Origin: Marichromatium bheemlicum
GTDB lineage: Bacteria > Pseudomonadota > Gammaproteobacteria > Chromatiales > Chromatiaceae
Reading direction: 5' to 3'
Assembly: GCF_012276755.1 (NCBI RefSeq)
Contig: NZ_JAAXKX010000016.1
Location: 30,369 to 94,368 of the forward strand
DNA length: 64,000 bases
Position numbers and translations under genes: made by a program. Under the pieces are notes generated by a model that worked only from the letters and a program-made list of their open reading frames with translations, was not told where the DNA came from and searched no databases. Position 1 is the stretch's first letter. Every line of letters begins with the position of its first letter. Positions 45,600 to 54,859 of the stretch are shown one piece after another.

Positions 45600-46819
45600 C
45601 CGGGTGAGGCTGCCAGCGCGGCATGGAGCCGCGCGGCATTGTCGGACAGGTCGAACTCGGCGAGCACCCGCTCGCGCCCGGCGCGCGCCAGCGCTTGCGC
45701 CTCCTCTGGCCGATCGGCCACCCGGGCCAGGGCCGCAGCGATCGCGGCCGGCTCGCCCGGCGCGGCCAGCAACCCGGTGCGCCCGTGCTCGACTAGTTCG
45801 GGAATCCCCGAGAGCCGGCTGGCCACCACCGGGCGCTCGACGGCCAGCGCCTCCATCAGCGACACCGGGATGCCCTCACGCCGCCCCCGGGCGTCTTGCA
45901 CGCTGGTCAGCGCCACCACATCGCAGTCGCGCAGACAGGCGGTGACCTCGGGCCGGGTGAGCTGGCCGCAGAAGCGCACGCGCGCGGCGATCCCCAACGC
46001 CCGGCACTCGGTCTCAAGCTCGGCGCGCAGTCGACCGTCGCCGACCAGGGTCAGGGCCCAGTCCCGCCCCTCGGCGGCGAGCAGGGCGCAGGCGCGCAAC
46101 AGATGGACATGTCCCTTGACCCGGCGCAGCGAGGCGATGCAGAGGATGCGTAACACCCCGTCGTCGGCGTCGGCGCGCGGTGGCAGCGGGGCGAAGGCGC
46201 CGGTGTCGATGCCGCAATGGATCACCCGCAGCCGCTCGGCCCAGCGCGCGCCCACCCGCGCCAGGGTGAAGTCGCGGTTGTAGCGCGAGATCATCACCGC
46301 GAAGTCGGCGCGGCGCAGCTTCTCGGCGAGCATGGTCTGATCGACATGGAGATCACTGCCGTGTGCGGTGAAGCTGTAGCGCACCCCGGTGAGCCGGTGC
46401 GCGATCCAGGCGGCGAGCGCGGGGTGGGTACAGAAGTGCGCGTGCAACCGGCCGATGCCGCGACGCTCGGCCTCGCGGGCGATATAGACGGACTTGAGGA
46501 AGATCCCGGCCGCACCCAGGGTGAAGTTGGGGCTGGGCGCGACCCGCACGAAGGTCTCGACCAGGGTGCGTAGATAGCGCCAGGGGTGGCGCGACGCCAG
46601 CGCCAGGTTGGCGCGCAGGATCGGGGCCGAGACGAAGCGGCTGTAGACCACCTCGGCGCGTAATCGCGCCAGCTGCGGATGGGTGGCGCGTGGGCGCTCG
46701 CGCAGCAGCGGGAAGAGGGTGATCTCGGCGCCCAGCGCCTCCAGCGCGAGCATCTCGTCGAGCACGAAGGTCTCGGTGAAGGTGGGGAAGCGCGAGACCA
46801 GATAACCGACCCTCACCAT
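45596..46819 (-). CDS. Glycosyltransferase, family 4
   Basis: A GT-B enzyme of 407 residues. The N half has RVGYLVSRFPTFTETFVLDEM and HAHFCTHPALAAW...FTAHGSDLHV. The C half has IASLRRVKGHVHLLRA and the nucleotide-sugar EGIPVSLMEALAVERPVVASRLSGIPELV motif. It adds a sugar to the EPS repeat unit in the cytosol. Its stop overlaps the convergent lyase stop by 4 bp. The ATG at 46819 overlaps the upstream glycosyltransferase end. Confidence 0.88.
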   Translation of the reverse strand: MVRVGYLVSRFPTFTETFVLDEMLALEALGAEITLFPLLRERPRATHPQLARLRAEVVYSRFVSAPILRANLALASRHPWRYLRTLVETFVRVAPSPNFTLGAAGIFLKSVYIAREAERRGIGRLHAHFCTHPALAAWIAHRLTGVRYSFTAHGSDLHVDQTMLAEKLRRADFAVMISRYNRDFTLARVGARWAERLRVIHCGIDTGAFAPLPPRADADDGVLRILCIASLRRVKGHVHLLRACALLAAEGRDWALTLVGDGRLRAELETECRALGIAARVRFCGQLTRPEVTACLRDCDVVALTSVQDARGRREGIPVSLMEALAVERPVVASRLSGIPELVEHGRTGLLAAPGEPAAIAAALARVADRPEEAQALARAGRERVLAEFDLSDNAARLHAALAASPG

Positions 46820-47949
46820 TGGGTCACCCGCCGTCCGCGCAGAAAGTCGTACCACCCCATCGCAATCCCGGCATTGACGCACAGCGCCCAGGGAGCGAGC
46901 GTCAGCACCCGCGGCCAGCGCCCGGGGTCACGATCGAGCCCGAGCGCCGCGATCAGCCCGAGCGCGCCACCGAGCCCGGCCAACGCCGCCAGCGCCAGCG
47001 CCAGCCAGGCCTCACCCTCAAGCAGCGCCAGCGCGAGCACCGCCGCGAGCCCCAACACCAACGCCAGCGGGAAGGCGCGGCGCAGCACCTTGTGCGCGAT
47101 CAGCGCCAGCGCATAACGACCGTGACGGCGCACCGAGAGCGCCTGTGGACAGTGGCGCAATGCGTTGAGCCCGCGACAGACGATGCGCCGCTGGCGCGCG
47201 AACACCCGGCGCAGGGTGCGCGCCGGCGGCGGCATCAGCGCCACCGCCTCGGGCACGAAGACGAAGCGCCGCCCGGCGACCACGGCGCACAGCCCGACGA
47301 AGAGGTCGTCGACCACCCCCGCCGGAATCGGTCGGAACAGCCCACGCCGGATCGCCAGCAGGGTGCCATTGCTCGCGGTGATCGAGCCCAGCCGGGCCAT
47401 CTCGCGTGCCTTGAGCCGGCTCTCGTGGTCCCAGTAGCGCGCCTGCATCAGCCCGTCCTCGCGATCGACCACGACACGCGCGCAGGCGGCGCCGACGTCG
47501 GCCTCGGCGAAGACCGCAACCATCGCCGCCAGCGCCCCCGGGGCGAGTCGGGCGTCGAGATCGGAGAACAGCAGCAGCTCGCCCGCGCTCGCTGCGACCG
47601 CGGCGTTGAGCGCACCGTACTTGCCGCGGCGCGGGTTACGGAGCACCCGGCAATCGGCCCCCGGCAGCTCAGGCAGCGCCGGCAGGTCTTCGACCGGGCC
47701 GTCGAGCGAGAGGATCAACTCCAGCCGACCCGCACCCCAGCGCTGGCCGCGCAGCGAGTCGAGCTTGGCCGCGAGCGCCGCGCCCGAGCCGTGCACCGGA
47801 ACGATCAGCGAGACCGTTGCAGGAGATGCGCCCCCCCCCGCGAGCGGGCGCCGCACCGACAGCAGCCGCAACAGCAACGGCAGTGCCCACAGCGCGGCGA
47901 GGGCGAGCACCAGTGCGAGCCCCAGCAGCAATTCCAGTAGTGACGTCAT
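46813..47949 (-). CDS. Membrane glycosyltransferase, family 2
   Basis: The 378-residue product has an N-terminal membrane helix, then a GT-A domain with VSLIVPVHGSG, LLLFSDLDARLAPG and a VVDDLFVGLC segment. RRVFARQRRIVCRGLNAL (a Q/RxxRW-like region) follows, and then C-terminal membrane segments. The layout is that of processive or membrane-bound GT2 enzymes. It overlaps both flanking genes by a few bases. The start at MTSLLELL is preferred to the upstream shadow. Confidence 0.85.
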   Translation of the reverse strand: MTSLLELLLGLALVLALAALWALPLLLRLLSVRRPLAGGGASPATVSLIVPVHGSGAALAAKLDSLRGQRWGAGRLELILSLDGPVEDLPALPELPGADCRVLRNPRRGKYGALNAAVAASAGELLLFSDLDARLAPGALAAMVAVFAEADVGAACARVVVDREDGLMQARYWDHESRLKAREMARLGSITASNGTLLAIRRGLFRPIPAGVVDDLFVGLCAVVAGRRFVFVPEAVALMPPPARTLRRVFARQRRIVCRGLNALRHCPQALSVRRHGRYALALIAHKVLRRAFPLALVLGLAAVLALALLEGEAWLALALAALAGLGGALGLIAALGLDRDPGRWPRVLTLAPWALCVNAGIAMGWYDFLRGRRVTQW

Positions 47950-49367
47950 CCAACCGTCTCCGCAACGGGCGCGGCCTCGGCCTCGAGCGCGAAGCGCAGC
48001 CACAACTGCGAGACCCCGAGCGAGAGCAACATGTGCTTCTGGAACACATCGCTGAACATGGTCATGTAGAGCAACAGGAAGAGGAAGGCGAGCAGATAGT
48101 GCAACACCTGATCGGCATGATGACGATCGCCGCGCGCCAGCAGCAGCCGACGCGCCAGCCAGAGGTTACGCGCCGCCACCGCCAGCAGACCGAGGAAGCA
48201 GATCGCCCCCAACACCCCGGTGCCGACCACCACCTCGAGATAGGTGTTGTGGGCAAAGCGACGATTGGTCGCGCCCTCGCGATCGAAGCGCTGCGCCCAG
48301 TCGGTCTTGGCGTAAAGCTCGCGGAAGGTGCCCGGCCCGTGCCCGATCAGCGGGCGCTGCTCGAAGGCATCACCGGCTACCACCAGATAGGAGGCACGCC
48401 GGTTAATCGAGCGGTCGGTATCCGAGGCGGTGAGCGTCGCCTGGCGTTCCCAGTACCCCTGCGGCACCAACATCAGCGCCACCAGCAGGGCCATCGCGCC
48501 CCCCGCGAAGACCAGACCGAGATGACGTGGCCGCAGACCGCGCGCATTGACCACCAGCAAGGTCGCCAGCAGCAACGCCGTGACCAAAGCGCCACTGCGC
48601 GAGAAGCTCACCACCAGGGCACCGAGATTGATCGCCAACAGCAGCAGCGCCGCCAGCCGCACCAAGGGGCGCTGACCATGGACCAACCAGAACACCACGA
48701 AGGGCAGTGCGAAGATGATCAGCATCGCCAGATTGTTGGGATCGCTCGTCACCCCGGTGCTACGGGTGAATTCACTGCTGACCTCGACTGCGAACCAGGG
48801 AACATCGAACAGATAGCCGATCAGTGCGAACACCGAGCCGAGCGAGACCGATGAGACGATCACCAACGGCAGCTGGCGCATCAGCGCGCGACCATCGAGA
48901 AACACCAACACCAGGGCGAAGAAGGCCATCGCCACCAGGGTCAGCAGCACTTGTTGGATGGCCTGGCCCGGAAACGCCGACCACAGGGTCGAGAACAGGC
49001 TCACCGCCAGGAACAACCACCACCAGGGCCAGAGGTTGGAGCTCAGCTGACGCACCGTGCGCTGATCGCGCACCAAGCGCAGCAGCAACACCAACAGCAA
49101 GACCGCAGCCAGCACCCAGTGGATCTTGATGTCCGGCAACGGCCCACCGAACTGACGGAAATGGCCGAAGGGGATGAGGAAGATGATCGCATAGAGCCCC
49201 CAGCTCGGCCCCCGTCCGATCAGCACCAGGGACCCGAGCAGCAGCCCGGGGAGCAACGCGAGCGCCGGCCAGGGGGTCCACAGCGGCACCAGGGTGGCAA
49301 TCACCATCAGCACGATCAGACCGAGCCACAGCGGACTCGACTCGGTGCGGGCGTTCAACCGTTCCAT
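47946..49367 (-). CDS. O-antigen ligase/polymerase-like protein (Wzy or WaaL type)
   Basis: This 473-residue protein has about 12 membrane segments and a large periplasmic loop holding RPLIGHGPGTFRELYAK and FAHNTYLEVVVGTG, the conserved Wzy_C motifs. In this context it is probably the EPS polymerase that joins flipped repeat units. It is first in a three-gene minus-strand group with the GT2 and GT4 genes. Confidence 0.85.
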   Translation of the reverse strand: MERLNARTESSPLWLGLIVLMVIATLVPLWTPWPALALLPGLLLGSLVLIGRGPSWGLYAIIFLIPFGHFRQFGGPLPDIKIHWVLAAVLLLVLLLRLVRDQRTVRQLSSNLWPWWWLFLAVSLFSTLWSAFPGQAIQQVLLTLVAMAFFALVLVFLDGRALMRQLPLVIVSSVSLGSVFALIGYLFDVPWFAVEVSSEFTRSTGVTSDPNNLAMLIIFALPFVVFWLVHGQRPLVRLAALLLLAINLGALVVSFSRSGALVTALLLATLLVVNARGLRPRHLGLVFAGGAMALLVALMLVPQGYWERQATLTASDTDRSINRRASYLVVAGDAFEQRPLIGHGPGTFRELYAKTDWAQRFDREGATNRRFAHNTYLEVVVGTGVLGAICFLGLLAVAARNLWLARRLLLARGDRHHADQVLHYLLAFLFLLLYMTMFSDVFQKHMLLSLGVSQLWLRFALEAEAAPVAETVG

Positions 49368-49527
49368 GGCGCCCCTCCCACGGTCAGCATCCGCGCCCGG
49401 CGCGGCCAGGATATACGCATCGTTCTATCGCCTTTCGCTCGGCGCCACCCACCACCCGGCAAGGTCGAGGCCTGATCGGTGACGCGCTGATGTTATGCTG
49501 CGTCCAGTTTGTCGCGGATATCCTCGC

Positions 49528-50649
49528 ATGACCGATCTCGAGCTCGCACTGTATCAACGGGTCCATATCCGGCTACAGCACCTGCCCACCAGCCATAACT
49601 CCGTGGTCTGTGCCCGGCTCGGCCACTTCCTCGTCGCCCCCGGCCACCATCCCGCCGACGTCCTCTGCGCCCCCATGCCGGAAGGCGCCGCGGTACTGCG
49701 GCACCTCGCCCCCAAGGTCGCGCCCCAACAGGTCACCACGGTCTGGTTCGAGGGACGCCGGGTACTGTTCTACAGCCATCGCGGCGATCCCGACCTGATC
49801 CTGGATCCAGGCACGCCGATCCGTCTCTTCGTCGCGCGCCGTGCCGGGGTCGTCAAGCGCTTTTACAACGCCCTGTTGTTCGCCATCCATCTTAGCGCGA
49901 CCCGACACGGCGGGCTGCTGCTGCATGCCGCAGCGCTGCGCGACCCGGCGGGCCGTACCGCACTGGTACTCGGCCCCAGGCGCAGCCGTAAGACCCACCT
50001 GACGCTACAGCTGCTGCACCAGGGTTGGGACTATCTCGCCGACGACAAGCTGCTGCTGCTCGATCGCCGCGCCCATCTGTTCGAACGCCGGCTCATCATC
50101 CGCCGCCACCACCTCGGCGCCCTGCCCTGGCTGGCCACTCGGCTCGATCACCCGTCTGCCCCCCTGATGGTGCGCTCGCACCGCCTGCGCCGGCTCCTCG
50201 AACGCCTCCAGCACCAGGCCGCGCGGCACATCGACGAGAAGCTGCAACCACGCTTGCAACCCCTGCTCGATCCGGCCGCGACCTGCGACCTGAGCCAGGT
50301 CTTCCCCGACAATCGCATCCTCTCCAGCGCCCGTCCCGATGCCCTCTTCATTCTGGCCCCAGGCGTAGACCTCGACTGTGTGCCACTTGCACCGGCCACA
50401 CAGTTGTCCCAACTCGTCGCCATCGAGCAGCTCTATCTCGCCGGCATGGGTCCGCTCGATGCGATGAGCCGCTACGCCGCCCCCGAGACGGCGCCCCCCG
50501 AGCTCTCGACACTGCTTGCCGAGAACCTCGGTGAGATCCCCGGCTTCATGCTCAGCCTGCCGGAGCAGGCACCGGCCAGCCGTCTCGGCGCTTACCTGGC
50601 CGCACAGCTCGCCGCCACTCGACCCGGAGCGACACCATGTCCGGACTGA
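49528..50649 (+). CDS. HprK-like serine kinase family protein with altered P-loop
   Basis: The kinase-like core of this 373-residue protein runs from about residue 125 (HGGLLLHAAALRDPAGRTALVLGPRRSRKTHLTLQLL, then YLADDKLLLLDRR). This matches HprK-related kinases found in peptide and polysaccharide clusters. The P-loop is GPRRSRKT, with Arg where GxxxxGK[ST] has Gly. There is no HPr-binding N-terminal HprK domain. It overlaps the asparagine-synthase-like gene by 13 bp, implying joint function. Confidence 0.75.
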   Translation: MTDLELALYQRVHIRLQHLPTSHNSVVCARLGHFLVAPGHHPADVLCAPMPEGAAVLRHLAPKVAPQQVTTVWFEGRRVLFYSHRGDPDLILDPGTPIRLFVARRAGVVKRFYNALLFAIHLSATRHGGLLLHAAALRDPAGRTALVLGPRRSRKTHLTLQLLHQGWDYLADDKLLLLDRRAHLFERRLIIRRHHLGALPWLATRLDHPSAPLMVRSHRLRRLLERLQHQAARHIDEKLQPRLQPLLDPAATCDLSQVFPDNRILSSARPDALFILAPGVDLDCVPLAPATQLSQLVAIEQLYLAGMGPLDAMSRYAAPETAPPELSTLLAENLGEIPGFMLSLPEQAPASRLGAYLAAQLAATRPGATPCPD

Positions 50650-52379
50650 CCCTGAGCATCGACCCGGCGCAGCAACTCACCCCCCTGACTCTGCGTGAGA
50701 CGGTCGTCACCCGTCCCGGGCTGACGCTCGACCTCGACCCGGTAGCGCGCGAACCGGCGCGTAGCTGGGAGGACCGCCGCGCCCTGGTGCTGCTCGACGG
50801 CTGGATCGAGGGCTGTGAGCGCGAACCGCCCCGTCGCTTGGTGGAAGCGCTACTCGACCAGGACTGGAGCCGCGCCGAGACGGTGCTGACGGGGCTCGAC
50901 GGCGACTTCGTCCTGTTCATCCACGACAAGGCGAGCGCGCGCTGGCTGATCATCAACGACCTCCTGGGACGTCGCCCGCTCTATCTGCTCGAACACCCTG
51001 GCGCCATCCTCGTCACCCGTGACATCGCCCGTGCCGTCGCCGCCGATCCCGCGCCTCGCACCGACACCCTAGGGGCCGCCGAGATGTTGCTGTTCGGCCA
51101 TGGGCTGGGGGCACGCACGCCGTGGCGCGCCATCAGCCTGCTGCCGCCAGCGACCCTGTTGCAGATCGAACCCGATGCCCTCGCCACACGCCGCACCCTG
51201 GCCCGGCTCGACCTCGTACCCGACGCCAGCGACGGTGGCCTGGCGCACCACGCCGCCATACTCGGCGACCACCTCGTCACCGCCTGTGAGCGTCTGGTCA
51301 CACGCGGCGAGACGGCAATCCTGGCGCTCAGCGGCGGGCTCGACTCACGCGCCGTCGCCGCCGGTCTCGCTGCCACCGGCACCCCCTTCAGCGCTGCGAC
51401 CATGGCCCGCGCCGGTTGGTACAACCCTCAGGAGCACCAGCTCGCGGCGATGGTCGCACGCCATCTCGGCAGCCCCTGGGAGTGCTACGAGGTCCCACCG
51501 AGTCGCGGCGCCGATTACCTGCGACTGCTCCGACTCAAACAGGGCCTCAACGACCTCGACCTGGCCTTCCACCTACCCTTCTTCGACCACCTCCGCGCCC
51601 AGCACGAGACCTCGGTGGTCTATCTCACCGGTGATGGTGGCGACAAGCTGCTACCCGATCTCGGTGCCGGGCTGGCGCTACGCGATGCGCCGGCGGCCTG
51701 TGACTATGCCGTGGCACGGCGCGGGCGCTTCACCCTCGACGAGTGCGCCGCCCTGTTGGGGCTGGAGCGCCGGCGTCTCGAGCATGCCCTGCAGGCACAC
51801 TTCGCCGCCTATGCCGAGGACGACGGTAACGCCCTCTACACCCGCTTTCTCATCGAAGAGCGCGCCCGGCGCTGGTTGTTCGAGGGCGAGGACCGCAACC
51901 GCCACTGGTTCACCAGCGCCACCCCCTTTTACTCCTTACCCTTCGTCCGCGCGGCCTTGGCCTGCCCGCGCGCACTCAAGCGCGACTATCGGCTCTATCG
52001 CGCCCTACTCGAACGACTCGACCCGACGCTGGCGCGGCTGCCGCGTGCCGGCATCCCCGGCGCACTCGGCTCACCGCGCTTCGTCCTGCAGCACCGCCTC
52101 ACCACCTTCGCCAAGGCCCACCCCCGCCCGGCGCGCTGGCTCCAGCAGCGACTCAGACGCCCGCGCGGGCTCTCGTCTGACGCCCCGGTCCTGACGCTGT
52201 TACGTCACCAACTCGCGCACAGCCCGGCACTCGATCCCGGTGTCTGGCAACCGCTGCTGGCCGACGCCGACCGACGCCCCCGGACCCAGCTGCTCGCCCT
52301 GCTCAACCTCGCCACCCTGATCGACCCGGCGCGCGGCGCCGCCGGGCTCGACGCCTGGCGCGACCAACCCATGCCCTGA
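50637..52379 (+). CDS. Asparagine synthase-like amidotransferase
   Basis: This 580-residue protein has an N-terminal domain resembling the glutaminase half (LTGLDGDFVLFIHDKASARWLIINDLLGRRPLYLL). It lacks the catalytic Cys2, since it begins MSGLTL. The C-terminal half has the ATP-pyrophosphatase loop ALSGGLDSRAVAAGL and VVYLTGDGGDKLLPDL. It can therefore adenylate a carboxylate but probably uses free ammonia or another amine. It is placed between the HprK-like gene and a glycosyltransferase, suggesting modification of the polymer or of a peptide. Confidence 0.8.
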   Translation: MSGLTLSIDPAQQLTPLTLRETVVTRPGLTLDLDPVAREPARSWEDRRALVLLDGWIEGCEREPPRRLVEALLDQDWSRAETVLTGLDGDFVLFIHDKASARWLIINDLLGRRPLYLLEHPGAILVTRDIARAVAADPAPRTDTLGAAEMLLFGHGLGARTPWRAISLLPPATLLQIEPDALATRRTLARLDLVPDASDGGLAHHAAILGDHLVTACERLVTRGETAILALSGGLDSRAVAAGLAATGTPFSAATMARAGWYNPQEHQLAAMVARHLGSPWECYEVPPSRGADYLRLLRLKQGLNDLDLAFHLPFFDHLRAQHETSVVYLTGDGGDKLLPDLGAGLALRDAPAACDYAVARRGRFTLDECAALLGLERRRLEHALQAHFAAYAEDDGNALYTRFLIEERARRWLFEGEDRNRHWFTSATPFYSLPFVRAALACPRALKRDYRLYRALLERLDPTLARLPRAGIPGALGSPRFVLQHRLTTFAKAHPRPARWLQQRLRRPRGLSSDAPVLTLLRHQLAHSPALDPGVWQPLLADADRRPRTQLLALLNLATLIDPARGAAGLDAWRDQPMP

Positions 52380-52382
52380 ACG

Positions 52383-53276
52383 ATGCCCGAGATCCTCGTC
52401 GAACACCCGCTGATCAGCGTCTATCTGCCGACCCGCAATCGCGCCGCGCTGCTGATGCGCGCAATCGATTCGGTCCTCACCCAGGACTACCCACACCTGG
52501 AGCTGATCGTGGTCGACGACGCCTCGACCGACGACACCGCAGCGCGGATCGCGGCACACCCGGCCCGCACGCGGCTGCGCTATCTGCGCCAACCCGAGCC
52601 GGGCGGGGCCTGCGCCGCACGCAATCGTGCCATCGCCGAGGCGCACGGTGCACTGATCACCGGGCTCGACGACGACGATGCCTTCCTGCCGCGACGCTTG
52701 AGTGGGCTGCTGGCGCGTTTCACCAGCGGGCGCTGGTCATGTGTCAGCAGCAGTATCTGCGAACGAACCCCGCGCGGTGACATCACCCGGCGGGTCGATG
52801 TCGGGCGGATCGATCTCGAGGCGATGCTCCATTACAACCGTCTCGGCAACCAGGTCCTCACCCGCACCACGTGGCTGCGCGAGATCGGCGGTTTCGACCC
52901 GACGCTGCCCGCACTCCAGGACTACGACACCTGGGTGCGCCTGGTGGCGGCGCGGGGCGATGCCTACCGGCTACGCGAGGCCAGCTATGTGCAGTTCAAG
53001 GACCATGAGCTGGCACGCATCTCCGGGGATCGTACCCGGGTGCTCGCCGGACTGGAGCGCTTCCTCGCCAAGCACCGCGACCTGCTCGCCCCACGCCATC
53101 TCGACTCGCTCGAGGTCCTACGCCGTCGGCTTGCCGGGGAGGCGCTGCCACCAAGCGATTTCCTCCGACTGGTCAACCGCGGCAACCTCAAGGGCGCACT
53201 GCCGGTGCTGATCAACACCACCCCGGCGCTTGCCGCGCTCAAGCGGTTGTTAGGGCTGCGCTACCGGGCCCGCTGA
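52383..53276 (+). CDS. Glycosyltransferase, family 2
   Basis: A 297-residue GT-A enzyme: LISVYLPTRNRAALLMRAIDSVL, VVDDASTDDTAA, GGACAARNRAIAEAHG and the metal motif TGLDDDDAFLP. A candidate acceptor-site region is LPALQDYDTWVRLV. It is cytosolic, with no membrane helices. It starts three bases after the asparagine-synthase-like gene and closes the EPS cluster. Confidence 0.9.
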   Translation: MPEILVEHPLISVYLPTRNRAALLMRAIDSVLTQDYPHLELIVVDDASTDDTAARIAAHPARTRLRYLRQPEPGGACAARNRAIAEAHGALITGLDDDDAFLPRRLSGLLARFTSGRWSCVSSSICERTPRGDITRRVDVGRIDLEAMLHYNRLGNQVLTRTTWLREIGGFDPTLPALQDYDTWVRLVAARGDAYRLREASYVQFKDHELARISGDRTRVLAGLERFLAKHRDLLAPRHLDSLEVLRRRLAGEALPPSDFLRLVNRGNLKGALPVLINTTPALAALKRLLGLRYRAR

Positions 53277-53286
53277 TCCACCAGGC

Positions 53287-53313
53287 AAAAAAAAGCCCGG
53301 CGGGCGCCGGGCT
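53287..53313 (-). terminator. Rho-independent terminator of the phaARPB operon
   Basis: AGCCCGGCG (53294-53302) and CGCCGGGCT (53305-53313) form the stem. On the minus strand it is followed by eight U residues (A8 at 53287-53294). It lies 86 bp past the phaB stop. The orientation fits phaB, not the plus-strand glycosyltransferase. Confidence 0.9.
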
Positions 53314-53398
53314 GCAAACGTCTCATAGTGAGAGAGACGAGGAGGACTCGGTAGGAATCCTGGGGCCGGCCGTGTCCGCGGCCTCGCCCCGTCCAAAC

Positions 53399-54139
53399 TC
53401 AGTGGATGAAGAGCCCACCATTGACCGGCAGGTTGGCACCGGTGACATAGGCGGTCTCGTCGCTGGCGAGGAAGGCCACCGCCGCGGCGATCTCATCGGG
53501 CTGCGCCATGCGACGCATCGGGATCCCGGAGATGATGCCCTCGCGCACCTCATCCTTCATCGCTAGGGTCATGGCCGTCTCGACATAACCGGGCGAGACG
53601 GTGTTGACCGTGACCCCCTTGGCTGCACCTTCCTGGGCCAGCGCCATGGTGAAACCGTGCATGCCGGCCTTGGCTGCGGAGTAGTTGGTCTGACCAAACT
53701 GACCCTTCTGGCCGTTCACCGACGCGATGTTGATGATACGCCCGAAACCACGCTCGAGCATGCCCTCCCAGAGCGGCTTGGTGACATTGAAGACGCTCTT
53801 GAGGTTGATGTCGATGACCGCGTTCCAGTGCTCGGGCTCCATCCGCTTGAAGGTCTTGTCGCGGGTGATGCCAGCGCAGTTGACGAGGATGTCGACCGGA
53901 CCGTGACGCTCGGCGATGGCGGCAGCCATCCGCGCACAATCCTCGGGGTCGGCCACGTCGGCGGCAATGGTGTCGAACTCCAACCCTTCAGCCGCGCGCT
54001 CGCGCTTCCAGGTCGCGGCCGCCTCGGCCTCGGCGGGGTGGTGGTTGGCGATCACCACACAGCCAGTGGTGGCGAGCCGCTTGCAGATGGCGGTACCGAT
54101 ACCGCCGATACCGCCGGTGACGAGCGCAATACGAGACAT
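53399..54139 (-). CDS. phaB: Acetoacetyl-CoA reductase
   Basis: This 246-residue short-chain dehydrogenase has ALVTGGIGGIGTAICKRL for NADPH, NCAGITRD, catalytic Ser in IASVNGQKG and YxxxK in NYSAAKAG. It reduces acetoacetyl-CoA to (R)-3-hydroxybutyryl-CoA for PHB. The ATG at 54139 is chosen because AGGAGG lies directly upstream. It is the last gene before the operon terminator. Confidence 0.95.
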   Translation of the reverse strand: MSRIALVTGGIGGIGTAICKRLATTGCVVIANHHPAEAEAAATWKRERAAEGLEFDTIAADVADPEDCARMAAAIAERHGPVDILVNCAGITRDKTFKRMEPEHWNAVIDINLKSVFNVTKPLWEGMLERGFGRIINIASVNGQKGQFGQTNYSAAKAGMHGFTMALAQEGAAKGVTVNTVSPGYVETAMTLAMKDEVREGIISGIPMRRMAQPDEIAAAVAFLASDETAYVTGANLPVNGGLFIH

Positions 54140-54287
54140 CGCTGTTTCCTCCTCAGGTCTTGTCATCGTCATGGGGCCCGCGCCCCAGATCGAGGCGGGC
54201 CCGTCGCTTCATCCACAGCACCCCGGCACTCCGGCCGGGGTCGCTGTCAATGGCGGTCCATCGCTGGACCGCGCGGGATTACGGGTG

Positions 54288-54653
54288 TCAGTTCGCGGAC
54301 ACACCCTTGCGCACGTCGGCGCTGATCTCGGCCATGTTCTTCTCCAGCCAGGCGCGATACTCGTCACGGGTCTCGCCGAGCACCTGCATGGTCGCCTTGC
54401 TCTCATCCATCATCCGCTCGGTGAGGGTCTTGGTCGCCTCGACCTGGCCCTTGAAGAACTCATTGTACCCCTTCGACTCGGTGGCGAGGGTCATCAGCCG
54501 CATCGAGTGATCGAGGTACAGGCCCAGGGCGTCCATCTGACGGTTGGCCAGGCGTTCGAAGACGCTGAGGTTGAGCTCGCCGAGACTGCTCGCGCGCTCC
54601 AGGCCCTTGGTGGTCATGTCATTGAAGGTCTTGAGGGTATCGTTGGTACTCAT
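54288..54653 (-). CDS. phaP: Phasin (PHA granule-associated protein)
   Basis: A phasin of 121 residues, almost wholly amphipathic helix, with the typical phasin run LERASSLGELNLSVFERLANRQMDAL. It coats PHB granules. The start is MSTNDTLK, with GGAGAAG just upstream. A 28 bp dyad lies about 20 bp ahead of it, consistent with PhaR repression. It sits between phaR and phaB. Confidence 0.9.
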   Translation of the reverse strand: MSTNDTLKTFNDMTTKGLERASSLGELNLSVFERLANRQMDALGLYLDHSMRLMTLATESKGYNEFFKGQVEATKTLTERMMDESKATMQVLGETRDEYRAWLEKNMAEISADVRKGVSAN

Positions 54654-54672
54654 GGGGCTTCTCCGCAGTTTT

Positions 54673-54700
54673 GTGCGCTGCAACATTTGTTGCACTGCAC
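54673..54700 (-). promoter_or_regulatory. Dyad operator candidate upstream of phaP
   Basis: The centre TGCAACA-tt-TGTTGCA (54679-54694) is a perfect palindrome, extended by GTGC and GCAC at the edges. The 13-base half GTGCGCTGCAACA recurs inverted at 56922-56934. PhaR proteins bind TGC-rich sites at phasin and phaR promoters in other bacteria, so this is probably a PhaR operator. Confidence 0.65.
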
Positions 54701-54859
54701 AATAGTACCCGTACACGGAACCGTCAACGGCGTTTTTTGTAATCCTCAACATTGAAGAAACTCAGTCTCGAACGGACGGCACGCCATCACGCCGGGGACG
54801 CGATGACGTTGCCCGTGGACTCGGCAAACGAAGGCGGGAGGGGCGGAACGAGGGTGGGG

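Noticed and set aside
46819..47940. 373-residue open frame on the plus strand
   Set aside because: Antisense to the GT2 gene; composition is Gln/Arg/His-rich, typical of a high-GC shadow.
49528..52379. Lasso-peptide biosynthetic cluster
   Set aside because: An HprK-like and an Asn-synthase-like gene are present, but I see no transglutaminase-like leader protease, PqqD-like protein or precursor peptide.
53287..53313. Terminator of the plus-strand glycosyltransferase
   Set aside because: The A8 tract precedes the hairpin on plus, so the U-run follows it only on the minus strand; it serves phaB.
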